Of a stretch of 64,000 bases of DNA, positions 1-7,075 are shown piece by piece. The notes under the pieces are model-generated. The model was given only the letters and a program-made list of their open reading frames with translations, ran no database searches and was not told the origin of the DNA. The stretch is taken from positions 124,001 through 188,000 of the forward strand of contig JBMNOE010000002.1 in assembly GCA_050942895.1 (NCBI GenBank), written 5' to 3'. Origin of the DNA: JBNRMR01 sp050942895 (GTDB lineage Bacteria > Bacillota > Clostridia > Christensenellales > UBA1750). Every line of letters begins with the position of its first letter. Position 1 is the first letter of the stretch. Position numbers and translations under genes: made by a program.

Positions 1-1
1 A

Positions 2-484
2 GCGAAGTATTCCTCGGGTACGCGGCTGCAAAGATCATTCGCCAATGTCGCTTCGGATATCGGCCTGACGGCGGCGAAGCTGATGAGCGGCAACACGGTT
101 TTGGGGATTGCGGGCACGGCCAAAGGCAGCATCTATATGGAATCGATAGCAAGCGCTCGTGTGTCGGTAACTTTATATCTTGGCTCAACCGCAAATATAA
201 CCGTGAGCAATCTTACAAAAGAGCCCGTGGGAATCGTTGTGGGGCTGCGTAGTGACTATGGCTCTGGCGATAACGAGTCTTCCGCTGGTTGTGTGGCGGT
301 CGCGATCAAGGAGAGCCTGAGCGTAGGCGGTAACCTTTCGTGGCAACATGGATCCAGTATAACGGCCACAGTTACTTCCAGCGACTGGACAAACAAAGGG
401 GCGAAAATAGAATTTAAGAGCGCGGCGGCCGCGTTTAAAACTGCTTCACCCTTTCTGTGGGCATATGGGATATACCTGAACTGA
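2..484 (+). CDS. Phage tail-associated protein, C-terminal part (partial)
   Basis: The frame is open from the first bases of the window to a TGA at 482-484, so the 5' end is missing; the first in-frame ATG, at 83, is probably internal. The segment reading TAAKLMSGNTVLGIAGTA resembles a motif often seen in tail fibre or tail-associated proteins of firmicute phages. The remainder is a Ser/Thr/Gly-rich beta-type sequence with no recognisable catalytic site. The position directly upstream of a holin and endolysin supports a structural tail role. The exact function (fibre, baseplate or receptor binding) cannot be fixed from this fragment. Confidence 0.65.
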   Translation, partial: AKYSSGTRLQRSFANVASDIGLTAAKLMSGNTVLGIAGTAKGSIYMESIASARVSVTLYLGSTANITVSNLTKEPVGIVVGLRSDYGSGDNESSAGCVAVAIKESLSVGGNLSWQHGSSITATVTSSDWTNKGAKIEFKSAAAAFKTASPFLWAYGIYLN

Positions 485-498
485 GCAAAGGAGTGCGT

Positions 499-753
499 AT
501 GAACAGAATTCTAATATATTATGACTCAAAAACGGGTGAAATTTTGGTGATCCGGCATTATGGCTCGGAGTTTCCCATCCCCGATGACGAGCAGGAGCAG
601 GACTACGCCGACTACCCGGAGCTTAGAAACGGCGAGGGCATAGGCAGGCTGTTCCGGCACCTGACGCCCCAGGAGCAGGCGGGCCGCTGGAGCAAGGTGC
701 GCGTTGACATGACCAAGCAGCCCCACGAAATCGTGTTTGAGGAGGGGATCTGA
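499..753 (+). CDS. Small phage protein of unknown function between tail and holin genes
   Basis: This encodes 84 residues starting MNRILIYYDSKTG. The start at 499 is preferred over 457 because AAAGGAG lies just upstream and the longer version would overlap the tail gene. The protein is acidic and soluble, with no signal peptide or membrane segment. Small proteins at this place in firmicute phages are often XkdX-like or tail-fibre accessory proteins, but I see no diagnostic motif. Its TGA overlaps the ATG of the holin gene (TGATG at 751-755), indicating translational coupling within the late operon. Confidence 0.6.
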   Translation: MNRILIYYDSKTGEILVIRHYGSEFPIPDDEQEQDYADYPELRNGEGIGRLFRHLTPQEQAGRWSKVRVDMTKQPHEIVFEEGI

Positions 754-1064
754 TGGATTACACAAAGATCTTCGCGGCTATAATTACGTTTTTGGCGGCG
801 GTGATATCAGGCTTGCTGATACCTTGGCTCCGCGGCAAAATCAGCAAAATTCAGTGGGGTCAGCTGGTGGAATGGACAAGGATTGCCGTTGCGGCAGCGG
901 AACTTCTTTTTTTGGGAAGCGGCCGCGGCAATGAAAAAAGGGAGTATGTCATAAAGTGGCTGAAGGCAAAGGGGATTCATTTTGACGATGAAACCATCCG
1001 CGCGGTGTTGGAGGCCGCCGTGCTGGAAATAAAGGGTGAAAGCCTTGGTCCACAGAAAAATTAG
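753..1064 (+). CDS. Phage holin, LL-H family
   Basis: The product has 103 residues with an N-terminal hydrophobic helix (about residues 7-28) followed by a charged amphipathic region. The phrase WTRIAVAAAELLF and the ending in which a helix precedes VIKWLKAKGIHFDDE are typical of the phage holin LL-H family. Holins accumulate in the cytoplasmic membrane and at a set time open it so that the endolysin reaches the wall. The amidase gene lies about 220 bp downstream, as expected for a lysis cassette. The start codon overlaps the previous stop. Confidence 0.85.
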   Translation: MDYTKIFAAIITFLAAVISGLLIPWLRGKISKIQWGQLVEWTRIAVAAAELLFLGSGRGNEKREYVIKWLKAKGIHFDDETIRAVLEAAVLEIKGESLGPQKN

Positions 1065-1110
1065 CCGGCATACCCACGGCAAAAAAAACCATTTTAAAGG
1101 CATCCGCTTC

Positions 1111-1326
1111 ATGAAAAAAGTGTTGATCGGCTGCTTTTTTATTTTGCTGGTTTTTACGGCCGTGGCGCTTGCGGCCAATTTCAAGGGCATCGAAATATCA
1201 GACAGCCTGATATACAGCTTCTTCGGGGCCTTCGGCGTGGAAGCCCTGGTGTCGGCGGTCATCAAGATAAGCGAGGTAAAAGAAAATGTCAATGATAAAA
1301 GCAACGATTCAGATGTTGACGGATAA
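1111..1326 (+). CDS. Small phage membrane protein, possibly a second holin
   Basis: The ATG at 1111 gives 71 residues: a short basic N-terminus, a hydrophobic segment (about residues 5-22, also readable as a signal peptide ending near ALA-A), a second moderately hydrophobic stretch (about 31-52), and a charged, Asn/Asp-rich tail. A GTG at 1036 in the same frame would add 25 basic residues but would overlap the holin gene. It lies between the holin and the endolysin, so a second holin or antiholin is plausible. I recognise no family, and the function is inferred from position only. Confidence 0.5.
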   Translation: MKKVLIGCFFILLVFTAVALAANFKGIEISDSLIYSFFGAFGVEALVSAVIKISEVKENVNDKSNDSDVDG

Positions 1327-2122
1327 CCGCACATACATCCAAAACCAGAAAATAAAGCCCGAATATGTGGTGGTTCATTCCACCGCCACCGGCACCGATA
1401 AGATCGAAAGGCTGTTTAAAAGCTGGAATAGAGATTCTGCGGCGAAATCATGCCACGGCATGGTGGATGATGTCCGGTTTATTCAAACACTCCCCTACGA
1501 CGTGCGCGGCTGGCATGTGGGCAGCAATGGCAATGGCCTGTCCGTGGGATTTGAAATATGCGAGCCGAAAAACATCGCCTATTCAAATGCATCCCATTCC
1601 AGGCTGGACACGCAAAAGTATGACCCCAATGACGGCGCAATTCGCGCGGATTTTTTAAAAAGATATATCAACGCCGTCTTTATGGCGGCGCATATGTGCC
1701 GGCAGACGGGTATAAAACCTGAAAAAGTGCTTTGCCATGCGGAAATGCATAAAATTGGCAAGGCGACAAACCACGCCGACGTCCAGCACTGGTTTGATGT
1801 TTTTGGTGAAGATTTCAAAATGGATTCTTTCAGGAAGGATGTCAAAACATTGCTTGCAACCGGCGGGCTGAATAAATCCATTGAAGGCGCAGCCCCTATC
1901 CCCGACGCTTCAAACATTCCCCAGTTTTTATACAAGATAAGGGTGCAAAAGAACGCTCTGCCCCTTAAGGTACACTCAGGGCCGGGGGCGCAGTTTCCGG
2001 TAAAGCTTACGATAACCCAGGCCAGCGCCTACACGATAGTGGAAGAAAAGGACGGCTGGGGACGGCTGAAATCAGGCGCCGGCAACTGGCTCGACCTTTC
2101 ACTTGTGCAGCGCATCGACTGA
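1286..2122 (+). CDS. Phage endolysin: N-acetylmuramoyl-L-alanine amidase with C-terminal SH3 domain
   Basis: The 278-residue protein opens with an amidase_2 (PGRP-like) zinc amidase domain, about residues 20-180. A first zinc ligand is visible in VVVHSTATG (His31), further conserved His in GWHVG, and a second zinc cluster in CHAEMHKIG followed by HADVQHW. Residues about 213-278 form a bacterial SH3-type wall-binding domain. The enzyme cuts the bond between N-acetylmuramic acid and L-alanine at the end of the phage cycle. There is no signal peptide, fitting export through a holin. The start at 1286 lies inside the end of the preceding gene, with GAGGT upstream. Confidence 0.9.
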   Translation: MSMIKATIQMLTDNRTYIQNQKIKPEYVVVHSTATGTDKIERLFKSWNRDSAAKSCHGMVDDVRFIQTLPYDVRGWHVGSNGNGLSVGFEICEPKNIAYSNASHSRLDTQKYDPNDGAIRADFLKRYINAVFMAAHMCRQTGIKPEKVLCHAEMHKIGKATNHADVQHWFDVFGEDFKMDSFRKDVKTLLATGGLNKSIEGAAPIPDASNIPQFLYKIRVQKNALPLKVHSGPGAQFPVKLTITQASAYTIVEEKDGWGRLKSGAGNWLDLSLVQRID

Positions 2123-2140
2123 TCACTTTCAAACAGGCAC

Positions 2141-2167
2141 AGGGCGGCGAAAGCCGCCCTTTTTTTA
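2141..2167 (+). terminator. Intrinsic terminator of the phage lysis cassette
   Basis: An 8-bp perfect GC-rich stem (2141-2148 pairing with 2153-2160) with a GAAA tetraloop is followed by a run of T. It lies 18 bp after the endolysin stop codon. Confidence 0.9.
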
Positions 2168-2200
2168 TTTCTCTAAAATTTTATCATGCCTGCTGTAAAC

Positions 2201-2222
2201 ATGTTATAATGCGCTATAACAT
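2201..2222 (+). promoter_or_regulatory. Perfect -10 box inside a palindrome, likely operator/promoter of the glycosylase-like gene
   Basis: TATAAT at 2205-2210 lies within an 8-bp inverted repeat (2201-2208 and 2215-2222, centre ATGCGC). A palindrome across the -10 box is what a repressor operator would look like. No good -35 is evident. It precedes the ATG at 2248 by about 40 bp. Confidence 0.45.
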
Positions 2223-2247
2223 ATTTACAAAGAAGGGTTGTGGGCCT

Positions 2248-2868
2248 ATGCAGTTTATTTTGAAGGAGCACCTGACCGATTTCCTTGAAAGGCAAAATAT
2301 TTCCTGCGAAAATGTGCAACTGCCGGATGCAAAGCTTGTTGCCGCAAACATCGAAGTGATGATGATAAGCGAAGTCCCCCCCAAAGGCTCCTGACGACTA
2401 CTTTTACAGTAAGTCTGAAAACCCGGAATTTTTGCAGACCACCCTTTTGCTGTTCCAAGAGGCCGGAGTTTCTGTGGCCGGTATGGAGGATATAATCACC
2501 AAGGGGATTTACATCACGACGGTGGTCAAGTCGCCCAAGGAAAAATACGCTGTTGATAATGAAAAAATCGCGAGCATCTGCCGATATTAGAGCATGAGAT
2601 GGCGCTGTTTGATAATCTTAAAGTGATAATGCTGATGGGCGATGTGGCAAAAAAGGCCTTCAACATGATCGCAAAAAAGCAAACTAAAAAGAACGCCATT
2701 CCCTGCGAGGCAACATATACAATACGCCGCCGGGAATTTTATTATGGTGGCCTGCGCGTCTTTCCATCGTATATAATGACGGGCGAAAATCTGCTGATAG
2801 AAAAGTCAAAGCGGAGCATGATCTGCGATGACATCAGGCGGATGATGGGGTATATCGGCGAAAAATAG
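2248..2868 (+). pseudogene. Uracil-DNA-glycosylase-superfamily gene broken by two compensating frameshifts
   Basis: Three consecutive open segments read as one 206-residue protein if two single-base changes are corrected. The first frame runs from ATG 2248 to a TGA at 2392; a 7-C run at about 2376-2382 has one base too many. The middle frame ends in a TAG at about 2588 because a CC near 2581 is one C short. After both corrections the original frame continues to 2868. The restored protein has UDG-superfamily-like features: VMMISEVPP near the N-terminus (compare GEAPG), ITTVVKSP (compare NVVKC), MLMGDVAKKAF and RVFPSYIMTG (compare HPSY). Family placement is my recognition of these motifs. Either a recent pseudogene or two homopolymer sequencing errors. 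Confidence 0.7.
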
Positions 2869-2875
2869 AGCGATG

Positions 2876-3724
2876 CTACAGGTACTTTTCCCTTATATAC
2901 TGCGAGAGCATATCTCTGCTTAAGAAGGGCGCTATGGGGCTGATGGCCTTTATGCCGTCCTTTTGGATTGCCTCCCTTGCCATATCGCTTAGCTTATCCC
3001 TGTTCATGAAGGGGGCGATTTGATCGAAATGTTTAAGCCCCCGCGCTTCAAATTCCCGCTGCGCTATTTCGTCCAGCGCTTCTCTGGGAAGAAACGGCAG
3101 ATAGCTGTCAATCTCCTTTAGCCCGCCCCGCTCATAGCTTATAAAAGCATTTTCCGCAATTTTTCCCCGGCTGAGAAACGGCAGAAGTCCTTCTATATCT
3201 CCGCCCTCCTTCACTCTTTTCTCGGCGATGCCGTCAACTGCTTCCCGGCTGAGGAAGGGCAGCAATATATCAAGGGCCTTTTCGTTTCCTTCCTGGGCAT
3301 ATTTTTCCGCCAGTTGGCCGATCAGCTTGCCCCCGATGAAGGGCAGCAGATCCTCGATTTCATCCAAGTCCAGTTCCGGCCCAATCTTTTCAAAAATCCG
3401 ATCAGCCTGTCTGGGCTTCATCAAAGGTACCGCCTGTTTTAGCTCCTCCTTGGTCATGTCACTGCTTTCCAGATACTCCTCTCCCCTGCCTTCAGCAAGG
3501 CTTTTCAGCAGGCCGGAGCTTTCACTCAGCAGCTCGTCGATGCTGCTTTCAAGTATGCGGGCCAGTTCCGGCAGCTTTGATATATCAGGCATCGAGTTTC
3601 CTCGCTCCCAGTTGGAAACCGCCTGAAAGCTGATTCCCATCAAGTCCGCCAGCTCCATCTGCGTCATATTCTTTGCCTTTCGAAGCTCCGATATCTTCCG
3701 TCCGATCCTGTCCATGTCAAACAT
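2876..3724 (-). CDS. XRE-family transcriptional regulator with a repeated C-terminal domain
   Basis: The ATG at 3724 follows AAAGGA at a good distance and gives 282 residues starting MFDMDRIG; an upstream in-frame extension to 3820 has no ribosome site. Residues about 4-58 are a classic HTH_3 domain (MTQMELADLMGISFQAVSNW). The rest is a run of four to five degenerate repeats of about 27-30 residues, each containing a version of LLPFLSREALDEIAEK. Such repeats probably form an alpha-solenoid. Target genes are unknown; the stop lies just after the convergent glycosylase-like gene. The repeat region may sense a ligand or partner protein, but that is inference. Confidence 0.8.
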   Translation of the reverse strand: MFDMDRIGRKISELRKAKNMTQMELADLMGISFQAVSNWERGNSMPDISKLPELARILESSIDELLSESSGLLKSLAEGRGEEYLESSDMTKEELKQAVPLMKPRQADRIFEKIGPELDLDEIEDLLPFIGGKLIGQLAEKYAQEGNEKALDILLPFLSREAVDGIAEKRVKEGGDIEGLLPFLSRGKIAENAFISYERGGLKEIDSYLPFLPREALDEIAQREFEARGLKHFDQIAPFMNRDKLSDMAREAIQKDGIKAISPIAPFLSRDMLSQYIREKYL

Positions 3725-3854
3725 AATTCCCATCCTTTCAGCAGGCCGATTCTTCACCCCGCAAAACCAGAATAGCAAAACGCTCCCATTTTTCCAGCAA
3801 GCAGTGGTTGAACTTTTCAATTCGCCCGCCGCTCAACCGCTGCTTGAAAAACCT

Positions 3855-3886
3855 AAAAAAGACCCGCCTTTTTACGGGCAGGTCTT
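3855..3886 (-). terminator. Intrinsic terminator of gapA
   Basis: Read on the minus strand, a 9-bp stem (arms 3877-3885 and 3860-3868, one G-T pair) is followed by six T. It lies about 35 bp beyond the gapA stop codon. Confidence 0.8.
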
Positions 3887-3918
3887 GGTGGTATTGCTAA
3901 TTTGCACTTATTTAACGC

Positions 3919-4932
3919 TTATTTCGCGTCTACTCCGGCCATGTATTCGATAAGGTCAACAACCTTGCAGGAGTAGGCCCACTCGTTGTCATACCAAGCC
4001 ACTAGCTTCACGAAGGTGTCGGAAAGCATGATGCCCGCCCCGGCGTCGAACACGGATGTGCGGGAGTCGTGGATGAAGTCTGAAGAAACGACAGCTTCTT
4101 CGGTGTAGCCGACGATGCCTGCATAGCGCTCGGACTCGGAGGCTTCCTTCATCGCCTTCTTGATCTCGTCATAGGTGGTGGGGGTGGCCAGACGGCAGGT
4201 GAGGTCAACCACGGAAACGTTCAGGGTGGGCACGCGGAATGACATGCCTGTCAGCTTGCCGTTCAGCTCGGGGATAACCACGCCCACAGCCTTGGCAGCG
4301 CCGGTGGAGCTGGGGATGATGTTGCCCGAAGCAGCACGGCCGCCGCGCCAATCCTTGTTGGAGGGGCCGTCGACTGTCTTCTGGGTGGCGGTGGTGGCGT
4401 GTACGGTCGTCATCAGGCCCTCAAGAATGCCGAACTTTTCATGGATAACATTTGCCAGGGGGGCCAGGCAGTTGGTGGTGCAGGAAGCGTTGGAAACCAC
4501 GTCCATGTCGCTGGTGTACTTATCCTGGTTCACGCCCATTACGAACATGGGGGACTTGTCCTTCGCGGGAGCGGTAATGATGACCTTCTTCGCGCCGCCC
4601 TTGAAGTGCTGGCCTGCTTTTTCAGCGTCGGTGAAAACGCCGGTCGCCTCGGCGATATACTCTGCGCCGCAGGACGCCCAGGGGATGTCGGAAGGGTTCA
4701 TGCAGGCGAAAACAGCGATCCTCTTGCCGTTTACAATGAGGGCATCCTTTTCGACCTCGATTGTGCCATTGAACTTGCCATGAATGCTGTCATAGCGAAG
4801 CATGTATTCCATGTAATCAACGGGAATAAAGGGATCGTTGATTCCGCAGACTTCAACATTGGGATTTTCAACAGCGGCTCTGAATACGAGCCTGCCGATA
4901 CGTCCAAAACCATTTATGCCAATTTTTGTCAT
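3919..4932 (-). CDS. gapA: Type I glyceraldehyde-3-phosphate dehydrogenase
   Basis: The 337-residue enzyme catalyses phosphorylating oxidation of glyceraldehyde 3-phosphate to 1,3-bisphosphoglycerate in glycolysis. The N-terminus KIGINGFGRIGRLVFRA is the Rossmann nucleotide site, and an Asp in GINDPF suggests NAD preference. The catalytic Cys151 lies in SNASCTTNCLAPL, with the conserved histidine in TTVHATTATQ. Length and all signature blocks are normal. The gene stands alone, with its own promoter (4966-4994) and terminator (3855-3886). An AGGAGG site 9 bp upstream fixes the ATG. It is a gapA-type catabolic enzyme; no pgk or tpi gene follows, unlike many firmicutes. Confidence 0.97.
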   Translation of the reverse strand: MTKIGINGFGRIGRLVFRAAVENPNVEVCGINDPFIPVDYMEYMLRYDSIHGKFNGTIEVEKDALIVNGKRIAVFACMNPSDIPWASCGAEYIAEATGVFTDAEKAGQHFKGGAKKVIITAPAKDKSPMFVMGVNQDKYTSDMDVVSNASCTTNCLAPLANVIHEKFGILEGLMTTVHATTATQKTVDGPSNKDWRGGRAASGNIIPSSTGAAKAVGVVIPELNGKLTGMSFRVPTLNVSVVDLTCRLATPTTYDEIKKAMKEASESERYAGIVGYTEEAVVSSDFIHDSRTSVFDAGAGIMLSDTFVKLVAWYDNEWAYSCKVVDLIEYMAGVDAK

Positions 4933-4965
4933 TAGTAGTGACCTCCTAATATTATTTCACAATTT

Positions 4966-4994
4966 ATTATAACCCCGCAGCCGGGAATTATCAA
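4966..4994 (-). promoter_or_regulatory. Sigma-A promoter of gapA
   Basis: On the minus strand TTGATA (4989-4994) and TATAAT (4966-4971) are separated by 17 bp and lie about 35 bp before the gapA start codon. Confidence 0.85.
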
Positions 4995-5056
4995 GTATTA
5001 CCATGCTGTTTAGTTGTCTTTTTAACACATATTCGACAGTATGCGCCAGCAGATCG

Positions 5057-5085
5057 TTGACGTTCCGGGCGGGCGGCTATATAAT
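5057..5085 (+). promoter_or_regulatory. Near-consensus sigma-A promoter placing +1 at the ATG of the MGMT-family gene
   Basis: TTGACG (5057-5062) and TATAAT (5080-5085) are 17 bp apart. A start point 6-7 bp after the -10 box would fall on the ATG at 5092, which lacks any Shine-Dalgarno sequence. This implies a leaderless transcript. Confidence 0.7.
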
Positions 5086-5091
5086 TGGGCC

Positions 5092-5430
5092 ATGGACCAA
5101 AAACTGACATTTTATGAGAAAGTTTATAGTATCGTGGAGACGATTCCTCCCGGCTTTGTGATGACATATGGCCAGATCGCCATCATGATCGGGCATCCGC
5201 GGGGGGCAAGGCAAGTGGGCAGAGCCATGTACTGCGCCCCCAGGGAAAGGAACCTGCCATGCCACAGAGTGGTCAACCGCCTGGGCGAAATGGCGCCGAG
5301 CCATGTCTTTGGCAGCGAGGAATACCAGCGGTCTTTGCTCAAAAATGAGGGTGTTTTGTTCCTCCCCGACGGCAACGTGGACCTTGGCCGCTGCCTTTTC
5401 ACCGCAACGGCATTTTCGCATGACGCTTGA
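5092..5430 (+). CDS. MGMT-family (O6-alkylguanine methyltransferase C-domain) protein
   Basis: The ATG at 5092 gives 112 residues starting MDQKLTFYEKVYSIV. The protein is only the C-terminal Ada/Ogt-type DNA-binding and active-site domain: a helix-turn-helix region (VMTYGQIAIMIG), the arginine finger region (ARQVGRAM) and a PCHRVV motif that keeps the acceptor cysteine. Alkyltransferase-like proteins have Trp at that Cys, so this one could still accept an alkyl group, but the N-terminal ribonuclease-like domain of full Ogt is absent. The role is probably recognition or repair of O6-alkylguanine. An in-frame ATG at 5041 lies upstream of the promoter and is unlikely to be the start. Confidence 0.8.
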   Translation: MDQKLTFYEKVYSIVETIPPGFVMTYGQIAIMIGHPRGARQVGRAMYCAPRERNLPCHRVVNRLGEMAPSHVFGSEEYQRSLLKNEGVLFLPDGNVDLGRCLFTATAFSHDA

Positions 5431-5533
5431 TCCTCTTTACTCGACTTCTCTTTTTTCAAAAGCCTTGACGAAAAGTTTTTACCCCGCTCTTTTCAAAAAG
5501 CGGGCCGCCGGAGGCTCCCTCCATAAAAAGCAA

Positions 5534-5560
5534 AGCGCGTCGCCGCAAGGGCCACGCGCT
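5534..5560 (-). terminator. Hairpin terminator of the M29 aminopeptidase gene
   Basis: A 7-bp perfect stem (5534-5540 with 5554-5560) lies just past the aminopeptidase stop and, on the minus strand, is followed by a T-rich tract. The stretch 5431-5533 holds no gene; it resembles part of the intergenic sequence at 6819-6870 (an AGCCTTGAC-type segment before a T-rich block). Confidence 0.6.
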
Positions 5561-5580
5561 ATGAGGAATAATCGCTTATT

Positions 5581-6696
5581 TTACTTAAGATTTTCCGGAT
5601 TCAGGCCCTTCAAATCATCCGCCACGAAAAGCCCGTCCTTGCGCACCAGCTCGCCGTCAAAGTACATCTCGCCGCCGCCGTACTGGGGGGTTTGTATCAG
5701 AACCAAATCCCAGTGGAGAGCGCTTTTGTTGCCATTGGGGGCTTCGTCATAGCAGTTTCCGGGGGTAAAGTGTATGGAGCCTGCTATCTTTTCATCGAAA
5801 AGGGTATCCTTCATGGGGTGGTTAATATAGGGGTTCACCCCTATTGCAAACTCGCCTATGTACCTGGCGCCTTCGTCTATGTCCAGCACCTCGTTGATCT
5901 TCTCGTCATCGTTAGAGCTGGCCTCGACAATCTTGCCGTCCTTGAAAAGCAGTGATATGTTTTCATATGTGAAGCCGTTGTACAGCGAAGGCGTGTTGTA
6001 GGTGATCCTTCCGTTCACGCTGTCTTTAACGGGGGCGGTGAATATCTCGCCGTCCGGTATGTTCATATGCCCCGCGCATTTTATCGCGGGTATGCCCTTT
6101 ATCGAAAACTCGATATCGGTCCCCGGAGAAACCAGGCGCACCTTGTCCGTCTTTGCCATCCTCTCCACCAAAGCGTCCATCGCCCTGTCCATCCTGCTGT
6201 AATCAAGGCAGCAGACGTCAAAGTAATAGTCCTCAAAGGCATCGGTGGACATGTTCGCCTGCTGCGCCATCGACGGCGAAGGATATCTGAGAACAACCCA
6301 TTTTGTATGGGGCACCCTCTGGTTTGAGTGAACTATTTGGCTGTAATGGCGCATGTAAAGCTGCATTTTGTCAGAGGGAACGTCGCTCAGCTCTGCGGAG
6401 TTTGCGCCGGAGCGCAGGCCGATGTAGGCATCCATCTGCTTCATCCTGGCCAGATCGATCTGCGCGTCTATACGCATAGTTTCCTCGGTCGCTTCCATCA
6501 GCCAGCGGCGGCGGATGGCGTTGTCCTGCAGGATAACATGGGGATGGCCTCCAGCTTTATAGGCGGCGGTAACCAGTTCTTTCACCAGTTCCATCTCCAC
6601 TCCGAAATTTTCGATCAGTATGTGCTCACCCTCTTGCAGGCTGCACGAATAGTTGATTAGATTGCCGGCAAGCTTCAGTATTCTTGGATCTTTCAT
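5581..6696 (-). CDS. Aminopeptidase, M29 (AmpS/PepS) family
   Basis: This 371-residue enzyme belongs to the M29 metallo-aminopeptidases, which remove N-terminal residues from peptides in the cytoplasm with a two-metal centre. Family hallmarks visible are the N-terminal lobe, the GTDIEFSIKG strand, HMNIPDGEIFTAPVKDSVNG with metal-binding Glu, and the C-terminal block IHFTPGNCYDEAPNGNKSALHWDLV with its His and Asp ligands. Length is slightly shorter than the usual 400-410. GAGGTG lies upstream of the ATG. It is monocistronic and separated from the glycosyltransferase gene upstream by the palindrome cluster. Confidence 0.92.
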   Translation of the reverse strand: MKDPRILKLAGNLINYSCSLQEGEHILIENFGVEMELVKELVTAAYKAGGHPHVILQDNAIRRRWLMEATEETMRIDAQIDLARMKQMDAYIGLRSGANSAELSDVPSDKMQLYMRHYSQIVHSNQRVPHTKWVVLRYPSPSMAQQANMSTDAFEDYYFDVCCLDYSRMDRAMDALVERMAKTDKVRLVSPGTDIEFSIKGIPAIKCAGHMNIPDGEIFTAPVKDSVNGRITYNTPSLYNGFTYENISLLFKDGKIVEASSNDDEKINEVLDIDEGARYIGEFAIGVNPYINHPMKDTLFDEKIAGSIHFTPGNCYDEAPNGNKSALHWDLVLIQTPQYGGGEMYFDGELVRKDGLFVADDLKGLNPENLK

Positions 6697-7075
6697 GTTT
6701 CACCTCATATGTTTTTTTCTTTCCCATATCAGCCACCTAACAGAAACAGACTTCGTCTGCTTCTGTTAGGTGGCTCTATCCGGGGGAAGGCTCCGCCTTC
6801 CCCCGGACCCCCATCCGCAAGCCTTTGAAAAGGCTTGACCAAACTTTTACGACGCATTAAGATTCTTTGCCCGCGGGAGCAAGCAGCTTTCTTGCTGATA
6901 AGCCCCTTGGGGAAGCGCCCTTGTATTGAGAAGGAAACCTTCTCAATACAAGCGTGATAAAGCAAAATGCCAGCGGCATTTTGCTTTATCATGCTTGCCA
7001 GCGCGAAGCGCTGACAAGGGCGCGGGGTGGGCGGGCCCTCCCAATGCCCATAACACAAATTCGAAATGCAAATAT
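6697..7075. repeat. Intergenic cluster of nested and tandem perfect palindromes
   Basis: No gene is supported here. At least five hairpins follow one another: 6731-6775 (arms 21 bp with one mismatch, loop TTC), 6779-6807 (13 bp perfect), 6819-6836 (8 bp), 6920-6952 (15 bp perfect, loop AAA), 6949-6997 (23 bp with one G-T pair, loop 3) and 6999-7013 (6 bp). A 9-bp inverted repeat (6915-6923 with 7015-7023) encloses the last three, so the 3' part can fold as one branched structure. None is followed by a long T-run. The arrangement is unlike a simple terminator and looks like an intergenic repeat element. A GC-rich motif shared with other intergenic sites closes it at 7021-7045. Confidence 0.85.
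7021..7045 (+). repeat. Copy of a dispersed GC-rich intergenic motif
   Basis: The core GGGTGGGCGGGCCC recurs, with small changes, at 36369, 28291, 39504 and, inverted, near 13960 and 14033. All copies lie between genes. Confidence 0.6.

Larger units (their letters stand above)
1..2167 (+). mobile_element. Right end of a prophage: tail protein end plus lysis cassette
   Basis: Five co-directional genes lie here with almost no spacing: a tail protein C-terminus, a small protein, an LL-H type holin, a small membrane protein and an amidase endolysin. A terminator at 2141-2167 closes the set. This order (tail, holin, amidase) is the usual late end of a siphovirus or myovirus-like prophage. The left part of the element lies outside the window. 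No integrase or attachment site is visible on this side, so whether it is an intact prophage, a tailocin or a remnant cannot be decided. Confidence 0.8.

Noticed and set aside
6731..7023. CRISPR array
   Set aside because: The units are palindromes of different sequence and size, not identical direct repeats with spacers, and no cas gene is near.
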